Assembly: GCA_012656075.1 (NCBI GenBank)
Contig: JAAKBF010000045.1
Coordinates: forward strand, 1-64,000
Source of the DNA: Phytophthora hibernalis
Taxonomy: Eukaryota > Oomycota > Peronosporomycetes > Peronosporales > Peronosporaceae
DNA length: 64,000 bases
Reading direction: 5' to 3'
This document shows positions 13,360 through 23,000 of this stretch, piece by piece (the first letter of the stretch is position 1; the number at the start of each line of letters is the position of its first letter). The translations under genes were made by a program, and so were the position numbers. The notes under the pieces were generated by a model. It did no database searches. It was not told the DNA's origin and saw nothing but the letters and a program-made list of their open reading frames with translations.

Positions 13360-13751
13360 ATCAACGCTTGTGTCCAAGTGGTGGACAAGTCCACCAAGAG
13401 GTTCGCTGTCATGATTACTAAATGTCGGCTGCAGCACAACCATGGTATTTCAGAGCATTCGTTTAGGGGGCACCCTTCCCAACGAGTGCTACTCGATGAG
13501 GGTACATTGCAGACAGTTGATGTGCTCCGAAAGGCCGGGGCGAAGAAGACCAACATCCTGAAATTCATTACGGACAATTCTGACAGCAACCCCAAGCCCC
13601 AAGACGTGCACAATATAGTTCGCAAGCTGAAGCCTCATGAGAATGAGAATGGACCCAGCAGTAGTGGCAAGCGTTTGAAAAGTGGATGGCTGACTTCGGT
13701 GGGATGACGGGTAATGTTGGTCGGATTTTTGTTGATGATGCGAATCAGAAG

Positions 13752-13817
13752 GTAAGTTCAATTTCTGATGCTCATTGAAACTATCGCAAACTCATTACTA
13801 TTGGCGTGTCCATACAG
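13752..13817 (+). other. Intron in MULE gene (66 bp)
   Basis: AAG|GTAAGT ... CATACAG|AAAATC. It joins GRIFVDDANQK to KIATCITLQTKHMRALF in frame. Confidence 0.7.
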
Positions 13818-15338
13818 AAAATCGCGACCTGTATCACTCTTCAAACCAAGCATATGCGTGCCCTTTTCGAGCAATTTCCAGATGTTCTTCTTATTGATGC
13901 CACTCGTGGTATCAACCGATCGAAGTACAAGGCTCTCTCATGGCACATGATACTTTCGGCAAGGGCCAATTCGTTCAGCATGCCCTTCTGCAGAATGAAT
14001 GTTGGCCAACTGTTGACTGCGCTGGAGGAATTTAAAGCTAACAACCCGGCATGAACTAAACTCCAGTGCGTGCTCATCGACACAGATTTCACCGAAATGT
14101 CGGTGTTGAAGACGGCCTTTCCTGATGTCACTGTAGTTTCATGTTTTGAAGTACCTCAGGGAGGAGATTGTGTCTTCTTACTACTGATTCAACGCGTGGC
14201 AGAAAGACCAATTGCGTGGAGTTATGAGTTTGGTAGTTTACGCAAATACGGAGGCGGAGTATGCGAATCATTTCAAGTACATGGTTCATCTGGCGTCGCT
14301 TGGTTATGCAACCAGAGCTCAAGCATCCCCCGCACCAGCGTCAGTCGGGCAGAATTCGGGCCGAGACGGGAACAATTCGCTTCCAGTGCAAGGTAGTCTG
14401 GCCAACGACGAACCCAATTGTGAGCAGCATCCGTTTGTGGTCTATTTTACTAAGAACTGGGATAATTGCCGCGATCTCTGGTGCGCGCACAAACGGCAAA
14501 CACGGTGACCCTTGGGAACAACACCAACAACCGCCTGGAATTATCCTAGAAGCAGTTAAAGGAATGGGTTGATTCATTCATGGCTGTGGATGAGTGCATC
14601 GCGTCAATCATGTTTTACCAAAGTGTACAGGAGCGATTATTTCTTGGTGAAGTGTACAAGTAATTTAACGTGCAGCATGATTATGACGGAGAGCTGACTG
14701 TGGCTGCGAATCTCGTTAGTGAACGCGTGCGAAATTATTCATGGGCAGTACATGTATGCACTTGGCCCGCTTCTTATACGTTTTACGAGAGGTGTCCAGA
14801 TGTGTACTTCGTGAAGAGCATCAGTAACGAAGATGATGCGCTGGACGAAGTCAACGCAGAATACTCCATCACCAAGCGTGATTGGAATTGTTTGTGTTTA
14901 TTTATGTGCACTAGACTGCTTCCGTGTCGTCACGTCTTTTATTTACGGAAGGCGCTGGATTTTAACACAGTCATCCCAACTCAACTACTCAACCGACGCT
15001 GGCTGCTTTCGTCCGTTCGTTCTGCGATCGAGTTTGACAGCTCGACCGATAATACTAGTTCGCCTGAACCGTTCGCGGTACGACGTGTTTTGGCGACCCT
15101 GGGACGCGAATCGCAAGTATCGAGAAGCTCTACCCATTGCCACAGAGATTTGCGATACTATCGCGGCTCTGGGGAAGCCGAAATATCACGCTGCCGTCAA
15201 TTATCTTCAGAGCGTGGCTCGCCAGTTTAAGAAGGGGGATTTCAGTGAGGAAGTAGCTCAAGTCGCGATGACGATCTGAACGGTGTCAACGTGAGACAAC
15301 AGCCTGTATCCTTGTCACCGCCAACGACCCAAGTATTT

Positions 15339-15422
15339 CATTCGGGCGAAACGGTCACCCAGTTTGGCGAGACGGTCATCCATTCGGGCGATACGGATAT
15401 CCAGTCGGGTGAGACGGGTGAT
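15339..15422 (+). repeat. Four 21-bp coding repeats in MULE linker
   Basis: Imperfect tandem units encode HSGETVT, QFGETVI, HSGDTDI and QSGETGD, at the boundary between the transposase part and the Ulp1 part. Confidence 0.65.
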
Positions 15423-16836
15423 TCTGTTGTAACTGGCACAACGGGCAAACATACGAGCGAGACAAACAACCTGGAGGGCGAGACGGCAGAGACGCAGACT
15501 GCCGATGAATCAGAAGTGACGAGGACTGTATTGGAGCCTGCTCAAGATGCCTCGTTCGAAATATCTAGCCCGCCCAGATCACGAGGACGTCCAAAGCGAT
15601 CAGCAAAGGCCAAGAAAGCAGATCGAAACAAAGCGGTTACGGCGGCGTCATACGACTCCGATTTGTACTCATCGAATTTCAGCCTACTATCCGTCCAAGA
15701 GAGACTTTCGTCAGAGCCAACCTACGATTCCGCAGCTGCAATTCTTTCAAAATTCAAGACATTCGTAAAGGCGTCAAATTCAAAGCACCGACGGCGCGCA
15801 AGTTGGTCAATCCCCCGGCGAAGACCGTGACGCTACTGAAGTCCATATCCCGCATATTTCACCCCGAGCACATCAAATTGTGCTACGCGAAAGTCTCAGC
15901 CTTACAAGCAAAATCCAGAGCATTACCAGATACCGAAGTGGCACTGGATATCCCTGGGTTTGGAGTCTACTCAACAGAGACGTTAAGGGTCATGATGAGA
16001 TGGTATACTGCGATAAAGACCATCAAATTAGTGGAGAAAGCTAGCACATGGATCGAAACGATTGATTTTACGATGCGAATGCCTGCTAATTTCCAGTGTG
16101 TCCCGGATACCTGCTACCCAAGATCAAGTCGCTACCCCTTTGCTCGACAAAGGTACGTAAGCTATGTCCTTCTCCAACTTTCAACTACTCATTCATTATA
16201 AAATGTATAAAGATCGATATCCTGGAAGTGGTCGGTAGAACTCAATTATGTGACTCTACCATTAGCATTGTAATGGAAAAGCTGTTCGGAGCGAGGGGGC
16301 GTTGTGGTTGTAGACCCCGCACTGATTGGTAATGTGACGTTGGTAATGTGACGAATCGCACTGCGGCTACGGCGCCACAACTACGTGGCCTGGATTCTAT
16401 TTTCGGCGGCCTGTCTACTGAGAAGGTTTTGATACCTATCTGCGGCAGCAACCAGCACTGATGCAGTATTATGGTGGGCCTCACTGCCAAGGACGTACGC
16501 ATCTACGATCCGATGTCTTCATCGTACGTGGTTGCCGTGCGAGAAATTGCTGAAAGATTGGTTACCATTCTCCCCGATTTTGCCCCAAGGAAATACCGAG
16601 TCCAGCCATACCAATGCGATCTGGGTGTGCAAGCTGACACTTACAACTGCGGCATTTATATTCTACTAGCCTTTGAAGTCTACACGGGCACTGAGAATGT
16701 TAGTGTACTGACTAAAAGGAGCTACAATATCTGCGCTACAGATACTTGTGCATGTGCACTTAACTTCAACAAGTTGTTCGTTTTGCATCAGCGTCAGTGC
16801 TGCTATTCCATTATTTTTGATTTTCACTTACGTTAG

Positions 16837-17075
16837 GCTCCATAAGCTCTAAGGTCTCTGAGTGGCCACGGTTAGTGTGTGCTCAAAGTCGTTCGATGCT
16901 CGAAGTCGCTGGCGCTATATAGGATGGGCATGTATACGATGTTCACGCAGCATTTAATGACATGAACTGACTCTTTGATCAATCGGGCATGTTCGGGCAC
17001 GAATTGGTTATGATCGGGTCAAAATGCCTCGTCACATTTCCCTCAGACGGGTAAAATAACGACTGCCTTTTTGTA
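16837..17075. other. Spacer between MULE and TTAA element, no gene seen
   Basis: Contains short repeats of TCGGGCATGTTCGGGCAC type at about 16981-17000. This may be the 3' terminal region of the MULE. No inverted partner was found near 12.5 kb. Confidence 0.3.
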
Positions 17076-17110
17076 TTAAACCTTTCGCGATAGGCGCATC
17101 CCTCGCCCTT

Positions 17111-19309
17111 TAACCCCTTAGTTCCCATATGTTGTACCCTAGAACATAAGAGGTGTATACCCTAGTGCATCTTTTTCGCAGCGTCTCTACTATGTTGGAG
17201 GTCCAACATAAGAGTATACTATACTTGAAGTTTGTAAGGGGTATTTAATAAAATCAAGATAAGGATGAAGGCATAAGTGAACGAGAGTGAGAAAGTGCCC
17301 CGAGGCATTCGAAGCAACCAAGATAAAAAGCCTACCTCGCCGCTAGGTGCGATAGCTCGGAGAGCGTCAGCGGTGGCGTCGCTGAGGAGGCGCGACGGAG
17401 GAGGCATGGGACTGAGCAACGACACGCCACGACGCGCACTACTTGCGGAAGTTTGCGTCGAGGCGAGGGCAGTTGTGGCGTTGGGTTTAGAGCGCTCGGT
17501 CGCCAGTCGGCAAGGTTGCCCTTGCTGAAAGAAGGTGATCAGCGTGCTCCGATTGGCGGATTAAATTCCCGCGCGGCAGTGACCATAGCAGTTTAGTGAC
17601 CGAGGCCTCGGTCGGGTATAATATATTCCCGGCCGAGAGTACGAACCCTCGTTTGTACCCATTTCAGTTTCGTACCCTCGCTCTCATAAAGCCGGGTACA
17701 GGATCACATACTGGGATCGGTTCACACTGGAAATTTGTATTTAGATATAGGACTAGCTATAGGAGTGCCTACAGAGGCTCTCAGAGTCATAGATCAACGT
17801 AAATAAATCAGCAGTCTTCCCCCAAGTCACCAAGGGTTAAGTCCGTCTTCGGTAAGTCTAGCTAGCTTATCTTAGGTTTGGATACGCTCGGCTTGTGGGA
17901 TGCTGGTCAGCGAGCCAAGGTACATGAAACCGAGGGTTGGTTGCTTGTTAGTCCAAGAGATTAGAGTGGCCGAGTGTGAAAGACAGGCATGCAGTGGACG
18001 GCAAGCAGAAGAAGGCAGCAGCAAAGGAGACGAGGGTGGTAGACATGCAGAACGAGGAGGCCAAGGACGTGGAGAAGGCGACTGCGACAGAAATGCACGC
18101 AGCAGAGGTAAAGGAGACGGCGCCGGCGGATGACATATTGGCGGAAGCGAAGCAGACGACGGCGAAGTCGAAGAAGACGACGGCAATGCAGAAGAAGGCG
18201 GCGCAAGCGGGCAAGACAAAAAGGAAGTTTCCGCCGTCGCCACCGCCAGGAGACCCATCGATGGCTGTTGAGACCGTCGTTGCGGACATGGACATCTCTA
18301 CAGCGGTAAGTGAGGTGATAACGCCCGTGCCAGCAGGAAGCCCAGTGTCCGGCCTCACGTGGCACCTGCATGAAACCGCGAACGGTCTCCGAACGTTCTC
18401 GGAAGCGTCGCCGAAGTGTGTTGCAGACCGATAGCCAGCACGAGGATGACAGCGGCTCGGTAGATGACGGAGCTGCCGCTGAAATTCGACGGGGTCCTTT
18501 GGTCTGCGCCAAAACAGCGTATTCTTTGAGTTATGTTAGAACGCTCAGGAAGGCTGTAGCCAGGCTGCAGTGTTTTGTTTTTCAAAGTGCTTATGTTGTC
18601 TATCTGGAAACACAAGTTGGTCATTTTTGCAATTATATCCAACCTAACACTAACATATCGTGCTCTTGCTATTTGGTTTGAATATCAAATATCTTTGTCA
18701 TGTAGTCCGTAGCGGGCGGCATAAATGCTGCTACGACATTTGGCACGACGATTTGAGCAACGGCAACGCTATTCCGCGCAACCTGTCGCACGAACACAAA
18801 ACTCGCAACCGTCCGCCGTCCTCTCATCCGGGAAAGAAGCGTCGACGCCGTGCTGCTTCGTATAGAGTTGTCGGAGTAGGCAGCGAAGAAGCTGATCAAG
18901 GAATGGGCGACGCCGAAGCGCAGGTAGCACGTTCTTTTACAACTAGGAATCAAGTGGCATGCGTTGCAATCAATTGAAACTTTGTATTTCTTTCTGTTTA
19001 CTGGTCAAAATAGATGGAGCCAGCAGTGATGGACGTGTGCAACATTTCAAAAATGTGACTATCCGATAAACAGTACATTTATTATGTCGAATTATCATCA
19101 TAAGTGGCAAGGAAGCCGATTCGTCGGCCAACTTAAGACCGTTAATGTTGGATATGCGGATTTTATTACCCTTTGCAACCCTGCACCATCCAAATCACAT
19201 AGGTGTGCGAAAATCCAGTCAATACAAATTCCTATATATTCTTATGTTCTACCTCCAACATAAGGGTCAAAATATACCCCCTGCTTTTTTCCGGGAACTA
19301 AGGGGTTAA
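17111..19309. mobile_element. Inner TTAA-flanked element inserted in the outer element's TIR
   Basis: Both flanks are TTAA (17111-17114 and 19306-19309). The termini are perfect 13-bp inverted repeats, CCCCTTAGTTCCC at 17115-17127 and its complement at 19293-19305. Subterminal AACATAAG motifs recur on both sides (about 17147, 17207, 19243 inverted, 19255), and TGTTGGAGGTCCAACA near 17193-17208 is itself palindromic. The insertion point is a TTAA inside the outer element's left TIR; the right TIR shows the uninterrupted site CGCCCTTTAAGCGC, so it serves as an empty-site control. No transposase was recognised. Confidence 0.8.
17976..18434 (+). CDS. Hypothetical Lys/Ala/Glu-rich ORF within inner TTAA element
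   Basis: An open frame of 152 codons from an ATG. The first half is a low-complexity K/A/E/T-rich helix-like stretch (e.g. KQTTAKSKKTTAMQKKAAQ), followed by a Pro-rich patch KFPPSPPPGDP. It matches no family I recognise. It could be cargo or a decayed transposase N-terminus. A second Lys/Arg-rich reading (18660-18977, with GKKRRRR) follows in another frame. Neither is certain to be expressed. Confidence 0.3.
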   Translation: MKDRHAVDGKQKKAAAKETRVVDMQNEEAKDVEKATATEMHAAEVKETAPADDILAEAKQTTAKSKKTTAMQKKAAQAGKTKRKFPPSPPPGDPSMAVETVVADMDISTAVSEVITPVPAGSPVSGLTWHLHETANGLRTFSEASPKCVADR

Positions 19310-19448
19310 GCCCTTTTCCAAAACACGGTAGAAAATCACCCCCTAAAATGGCAAAAAATGCGCACTTTTAGCATAAGTTCAACTTAGTTGCCGACTGGAC
19401 CAAAACGTGCCATAATGCATCGTTTACTAAATTAGTCGAATCAAAAAA

Positions 19449-19835
19449 ATGATTTTAGTATTGACCAATAATAAGTCTACCGGAAAATTGACCAAAACGA
19501 TGCATTCTAGAGAGAGCCTTAAATGTGAACTAAATATTCTTAGATGTGAACCTATCGCCTCTGAACTGAACTACATGTATAAGAACTGTATCCAACGGCT
19601 AAGAAGTGAAGCCAAGGGCCCTACCAGTGAACTATGCGGATGGGTTTCCAATCCCTGTCGTGTCCCAGCCGAGATAGCGGAGAGTATATTGGGGCTAAAT
19701 GGTGTCAAACGCAACATGTATGGGAGGAGCATCTTGCGCGTCATACTTGGAATCGAAGAAGACTACTTTGTACAGTTTGTTGCCATTGCGGTAAACGACA
19801 TCTTAATAGTTAGTATTTATCCGCAGAATCGTTAA
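19449..19835 (+). CDS. Hypothetical ORF inside outer TTAA element
   Basis: A 128-codon open frame with no motif I recognise. It lies between the inner element and the MULE fragment, and its Ile/Leu-rich C-terminus is unremarkable. It is likely a transposon remnant, or chance. Confidence 0.25.
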   Translation: MILVLTNNKSTGKLTKTMHSRESLKCELNILRCEPIASELNYMYKNCIQRLRSEAKGPTSELCGWVSNPCRVPAEIAESILGLNGVKRNMYGRSILRVILGIEEDYFVQFVAIAVNDILIVSIYPQNR

Positions 19836-20449
19836 TGTTGCCAAGGTACCGATTTTCAATAATGCAATTTTACGTGTACAAGCGATAAATAGATCAATTA
19901 TGTGTTCATATATAGATCGAAAGCGGTTGAGTAGGTGAGAGCCTTCTACCAAGCACAATTCAACTTAAAGCAAAACTGGCAACTCCAACGACGAAGACTG
20001 CAGCTGATACGCGTCGCTTCCTTCATACGCGGTGGAATGCCTTTTGAATACCCGTGGCGGCCTTCCTCTAAGTTACAGGCACTGCTGCAGCTGACAACGC
20101 CATCGATGCGCTGCGCACCCTTAAGAACTACACAAATCAGCTTAGACGATGCTCGGCGTGCTCAGAGAACAACCACCAGCACCAAATGCGCTACCGAGTG
20201 TGGTTCTGCAAATCTTCTACTTGCAAAAAGAACGTTGAAGAGTGTTTAGTACTGGCTGAAAGTGCTCTCTTGTAAATACACAGACACTTACTACTTTTCC
20301 GACCATGGATCTCACGCTACACCGCTTGGATCTCCTCGCCAGCGTCTGCTGACATGTGCCATGAAAACCGAAATGATGACAATGGTCAGTACCTCGATGA
20401 AACCCGTCCGAATTCGCAACAATCTGATCGACCAATTCTACTTGTCGGC

Positions 20450-20723
20450 TTCGTCTGTTCCTCTTGTACGCCTTGATAACTTGCCAATGCACCAGACCGG
20501 ATTGGAACAGCACTGTTCCAATCCGATCTGGACCCAGAACCGGATTTCCGTCAACATCCACTGAGTAACCAAACGTAAATGCCGCCGTCTCTTCCAAATC
20601 GTCACTAGACTGGGCTCCACGAGCGAGGCCAACAACGTCATCCACCTTGTCCGTGTGGAAAAGGATACTCTTTTGAAGTTGTAGACATAGTTTTGAATTG
20701 TCTTCAGCGCAGGAACAGACGAA
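20450..20723. repeat. Inverted segment bounded by 13-bp inverted repeats
   Basis: TTCGTCTGTTCCT at 20450-20462 and its exact complement AGGAACAGACGAA at 20711-20723 bound the first inverted part of the MULE. Flipping the segment back makes the reading frame run through SASSVP into ALKTIQNY without a break. Confidence 0.7.
20492..20531. repeat. Near-perfect 40-bp hairpin
   Basis: Two 19-bp arms (CCAGACCGGATTGGAACAG and CTGTTCCAATCCGATCTGG) separated by CA, with one mismatch. It sits inside the inverted MULE segment. Confidence 0.85.
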
Positions 20724-21843
20724 AACTTGCCAAGGGATGAGGGGACGGATGAGGGTCCATTTGTGCTTGCGTTTACTACGAAAGCCTTGCTTGAAAATCT
20801 GGACCGAGACCTCGAGACGTTTGTGTTCCACATGGATGCTACTTTTAAGCTGTCAAAACACAAATTTCACCTGTTCGTGTGCGGTGTTTCTGACAAAGCG
20901 CGATCATTTCATCATGTCGCCTTCTTCATCGTATCTCAAAGGACTCAGGTGAAATACTCCGCTGCTTTAGCTGCGATTTCAACACAATTTTTGAAAGTAA
21001 TTGGACGACAGATGCGGATCAAGTTTTTCATGGCGGATGCTGAGGATGCACAGTATAACGGGTTCATCAGTGAGTCGCCTCGATTATGGATTCATCCTAC
21101 TTGATGTGTATCTTTCATGTGGTGAAGAACCTTAAGGACTCGTCCATACAGGGCTGTGTACATGGCTTATCGCTTGATATACGAGATGCACTTTATGAGC
21201 TTGTTGAAAATCTCAGCCGGGTTGTTGGTTTTTGCAAACCTGGAAGCACTGCCATTTGTTGTATCGTGAATCCATCCACTGTCTCTGAAAGTATACGACG
21301 AAGTCTTCCAAACCGTCAATCTCGGACCACCGAGATATGGCTGCAGTTTAAGCCGCTCGTACTCTTGGCTACTACGAGCGTATCCGCTTCCTACTGGGCC
21401 AGACGAATACCTCATTTCCCAATCCTTTTCAAATTGTCTGGGTACCTTCTTGAAGCGAGAGTGCTCGTCATATTGAAAGCTTGTTATTGTCCCTTCTAAC
21501 CGCAACTTGAAACCATCCGTCAGCTCTACGATATTTACACGGTCACTACAGTAAAATAAAATGCGTGCCATGGATTTTAATTTTTTTCTTAAACGTACAC
21601 GGCCAAGATTTTTTCCTTCAAGAGTGATTCAGAGGCATTTATTCTAATGCTATCACACGAGGACACAATTGTAGTGGTGCAGAAACCCTGGAGACGTGGT
21701 TTACGTGAGTCCTCTGATATATCACTCGGTGTTATTGGGTTACACAAGTGGGACTCCCGCGATCGAACGCTGGAGTATTTTGATGGCTACGTCTTTATCC
21801 TGAGAGAAGATAGGCTGCATTCCTACACCTACGTAATACAGGA

Positions 21844-22640
21844 GTGATGAAAGGCTCGGATATTGCGAGGTCACGTGTCTTGGATGCCTGGTGTCAAATG
21901 GAAGGGCGCAACTTGGTCCCTTCACAGCTCGGCGGCGAGATAAAAGATTTCATTCGCTCGGTGATGGAGGCGAACCCCGCTTTCGCAGCAAAAACAAAAA
22001 TGGAGCTTACACTCGCAGGCGTTCGAGGAAAAGAAGGCAAGCATTGCGAATGCTAGGAGGTGAAACAAGACGGGGGCTCGTTGTTGGCATGCTTCGAGAC
22101 AGTCTTAGCCGCTGAGTCCATTCTGTTTTCCTGCGCTTATACTCGTGGATTTCACGGCAAGAACCAAGAAGTAGAAGAAGCTCCGTCGCGCAGTCCATTA
22201 CTTGGTGACGTCTTCGGACTTTGTGCCGCGCCTAAAAAGATGTATCTCTGCTCAAACCAATTTCTTTGGCGCTGAAACTGTTTGAGAAGAACGAGACGCC
22301 TGTTTCTGAGGTCTACCAAGTCTTGCCGACCTACCCACTGATCTGAAGGTGGTTGGGATCACTACAGCAGATTACAAGAGTGTAAAAGTGATGGTAGAGT
22401 CCCACCTCGACTTCATGTATGGAGACGACCACGGAATCGCTTACATGCTCGATCCTTGTTACGCTGGACTCGACATGGACGACAACATAGGCAGCGCGAT
22501 TAAAGAGTTTTTGGAGGAGTGGCATGGCAAAGAGATGGGCGACGCCGTTGTCGTCGAGCTGGCAGTGTACCACCGTCACATCCGAGAGCTGAAGACAAGC
22601 CAGCCCCGACAATGGAGCCTTTTGCATGAATAGAAGATTA
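21844..22640 (+). pseudogene. hAT-superfamily transposase fragment
   Basis: Successive pieces read GGSLLACFETVLAAESILFS (about 22070-22130), KLFEKNETPVSEVYQVLPTY (about 22277-22335) and LDFMYGDDHGIAYMLDPCY (about 22405-22465), followed by DMDDNIGSAIKEFLEEW. These follow the order of the C-terminal half of oomycete hAT-like transposases (a recollection of the family, not a search). Frame switches separate the parts, and the BED finger and dimerisation ends are missing. It lies inside the outer TTAA element. Confidence 0.55.
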
Positions 22641-23000
22641 GCAGGTCCAGTTTTGGTGTCCATCGATTAAGAACCTCAGCATCCCCAGATATCCCAATGT
22701 CCAACTCCACCCTAGATGACATGAATTTGTGTCAGTACATGTCAGCATAAGATTACGCATTTATGAGCTTCCAGTCAGTATACGTACCTCTTGAAGTATC
22801 CCGTTTCCGCGTAGCAAGTCATGACGCATTTAGAACCCCATCTGAGCGGCTTGTCTTTCATGAATGTTCTTGTACGGTTCCGACGGTTGTGAGTTGGAAG
22901 AACACCCAGAGTGTCTCAGTTGTGCTCAAAAGGAATTCTACCGTTTTTGGAAAAGCGCTTAAAGGGCGAGAAATGCGCCCTCGCATCGCGAAAGGGTTAA

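Larger units (their letters stand above)
12632..16836 (+). pseudogene. MULE transposase with SWIM finger and C-terminal Ulp1 protease domain
   Basis: A Mutator-like element coding region in reading order. It opens with an acidic N-terminus from the ATG at 12632, then a FAR1-like WRKY/GCM DNA-binding fold (IRTSTTVAERNAKM, CTHHGKYHS, CRLQHNHGIS). Next come the MULE DDE core (FEQFPDVLLIDATRGIN at about 13870-13920; QCVLIDTDFTEM at about 14065), a SWIM CxCx(n)CxH finger (CLCLFM...LLPCRHVF, about 14905-14945), an acidic repeat-bearing linker, and a Ulp1/C48 protease-like end (VRIYDPM, then YNCGIYILLAFE with the catalytic Cys at about 16645). Three introns are visible. Decay is plain: stops at 14052 and 14508, several frame switches, and a TGA at 16459-16461 straight after the likely catalytic His, where Trp is usual. 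It is not functional as written. Confidence 0.8.
19935..21571 (+). pseudogene. MULE transposase remnant with two inverted internal segments
   Basis: Plus-strand pieces: a Cys/His N-terminal finger (RRCSACSENN..., FCKSSTC, about 20130-20220), a helix PVRIRNNLIDQFYLSASSVP (about 20400-20460), and the DDE region (LENLDRDLETFVFHMDATFK, VCGVSDKARSFHHVAFF, MRIKFFMADAEDAQ, YLMCIFHVVKNL, 20785-21140). Two intervening parts read only on the minus strand. One is SSVPALKTIQNYVYNFKR ... FTFGYSVDVDGNPVLG (20723 down to about 20535). The other is SQEYERLKL ... WMDSRYNKWQCFQ / KTNNPAEIFNKLIK (about 21400 down to 21180). In intact MULEs these belong between, and after, the plus-strand parts in one orientation. 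Stops and frame shifts add to the damage. Confidence 0.7.
17076..23000. mobile_element. Outer TTAA-flanked TIR element (piggyBac-like, non-autonomous)
   Basis: The left end at 17076 is TTAA followed by ACCTTTCGCGAT and GGCGCAT..CTCGCCCTTTAA; it continues after the inner insertion at 19310-19333 (GCCCTTTTCCAAAACACGG then TAGAA). The right end, 22936-23000 read on the minus strand, is TTAA, CCCTTTCGCGATGCGAGGGC, then CTCGCCCTTTAAGCGCTTTT and CCAAAAACGGTAGAA. These are matching terminal inverted repeats of about 60-65 bp with a few differences, ending in TTAA at both outer sides. TTAA target duplications and CCC-type termini are typical of piggyBac (Kolobok also uses TTAA). Inside lie the inner element, broken MULE and hAT pieces, and no recognisable piggyBac transposase. 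Confidence 0.75.

Noticed and set aside
17961..18512. 183-codon minus-strand frame rich in Arg/Leu/Cys
   Set aside because: Shadow of the equally dubious K/A-rich plus frame; no motif.
19449..22640. A piggyBac transposase inside the outer TTAA element
   Set aside because: No DDE/D piggyBac core or Cys-rich C-terminal finger was seen. The readable parts are MULE and hAT.
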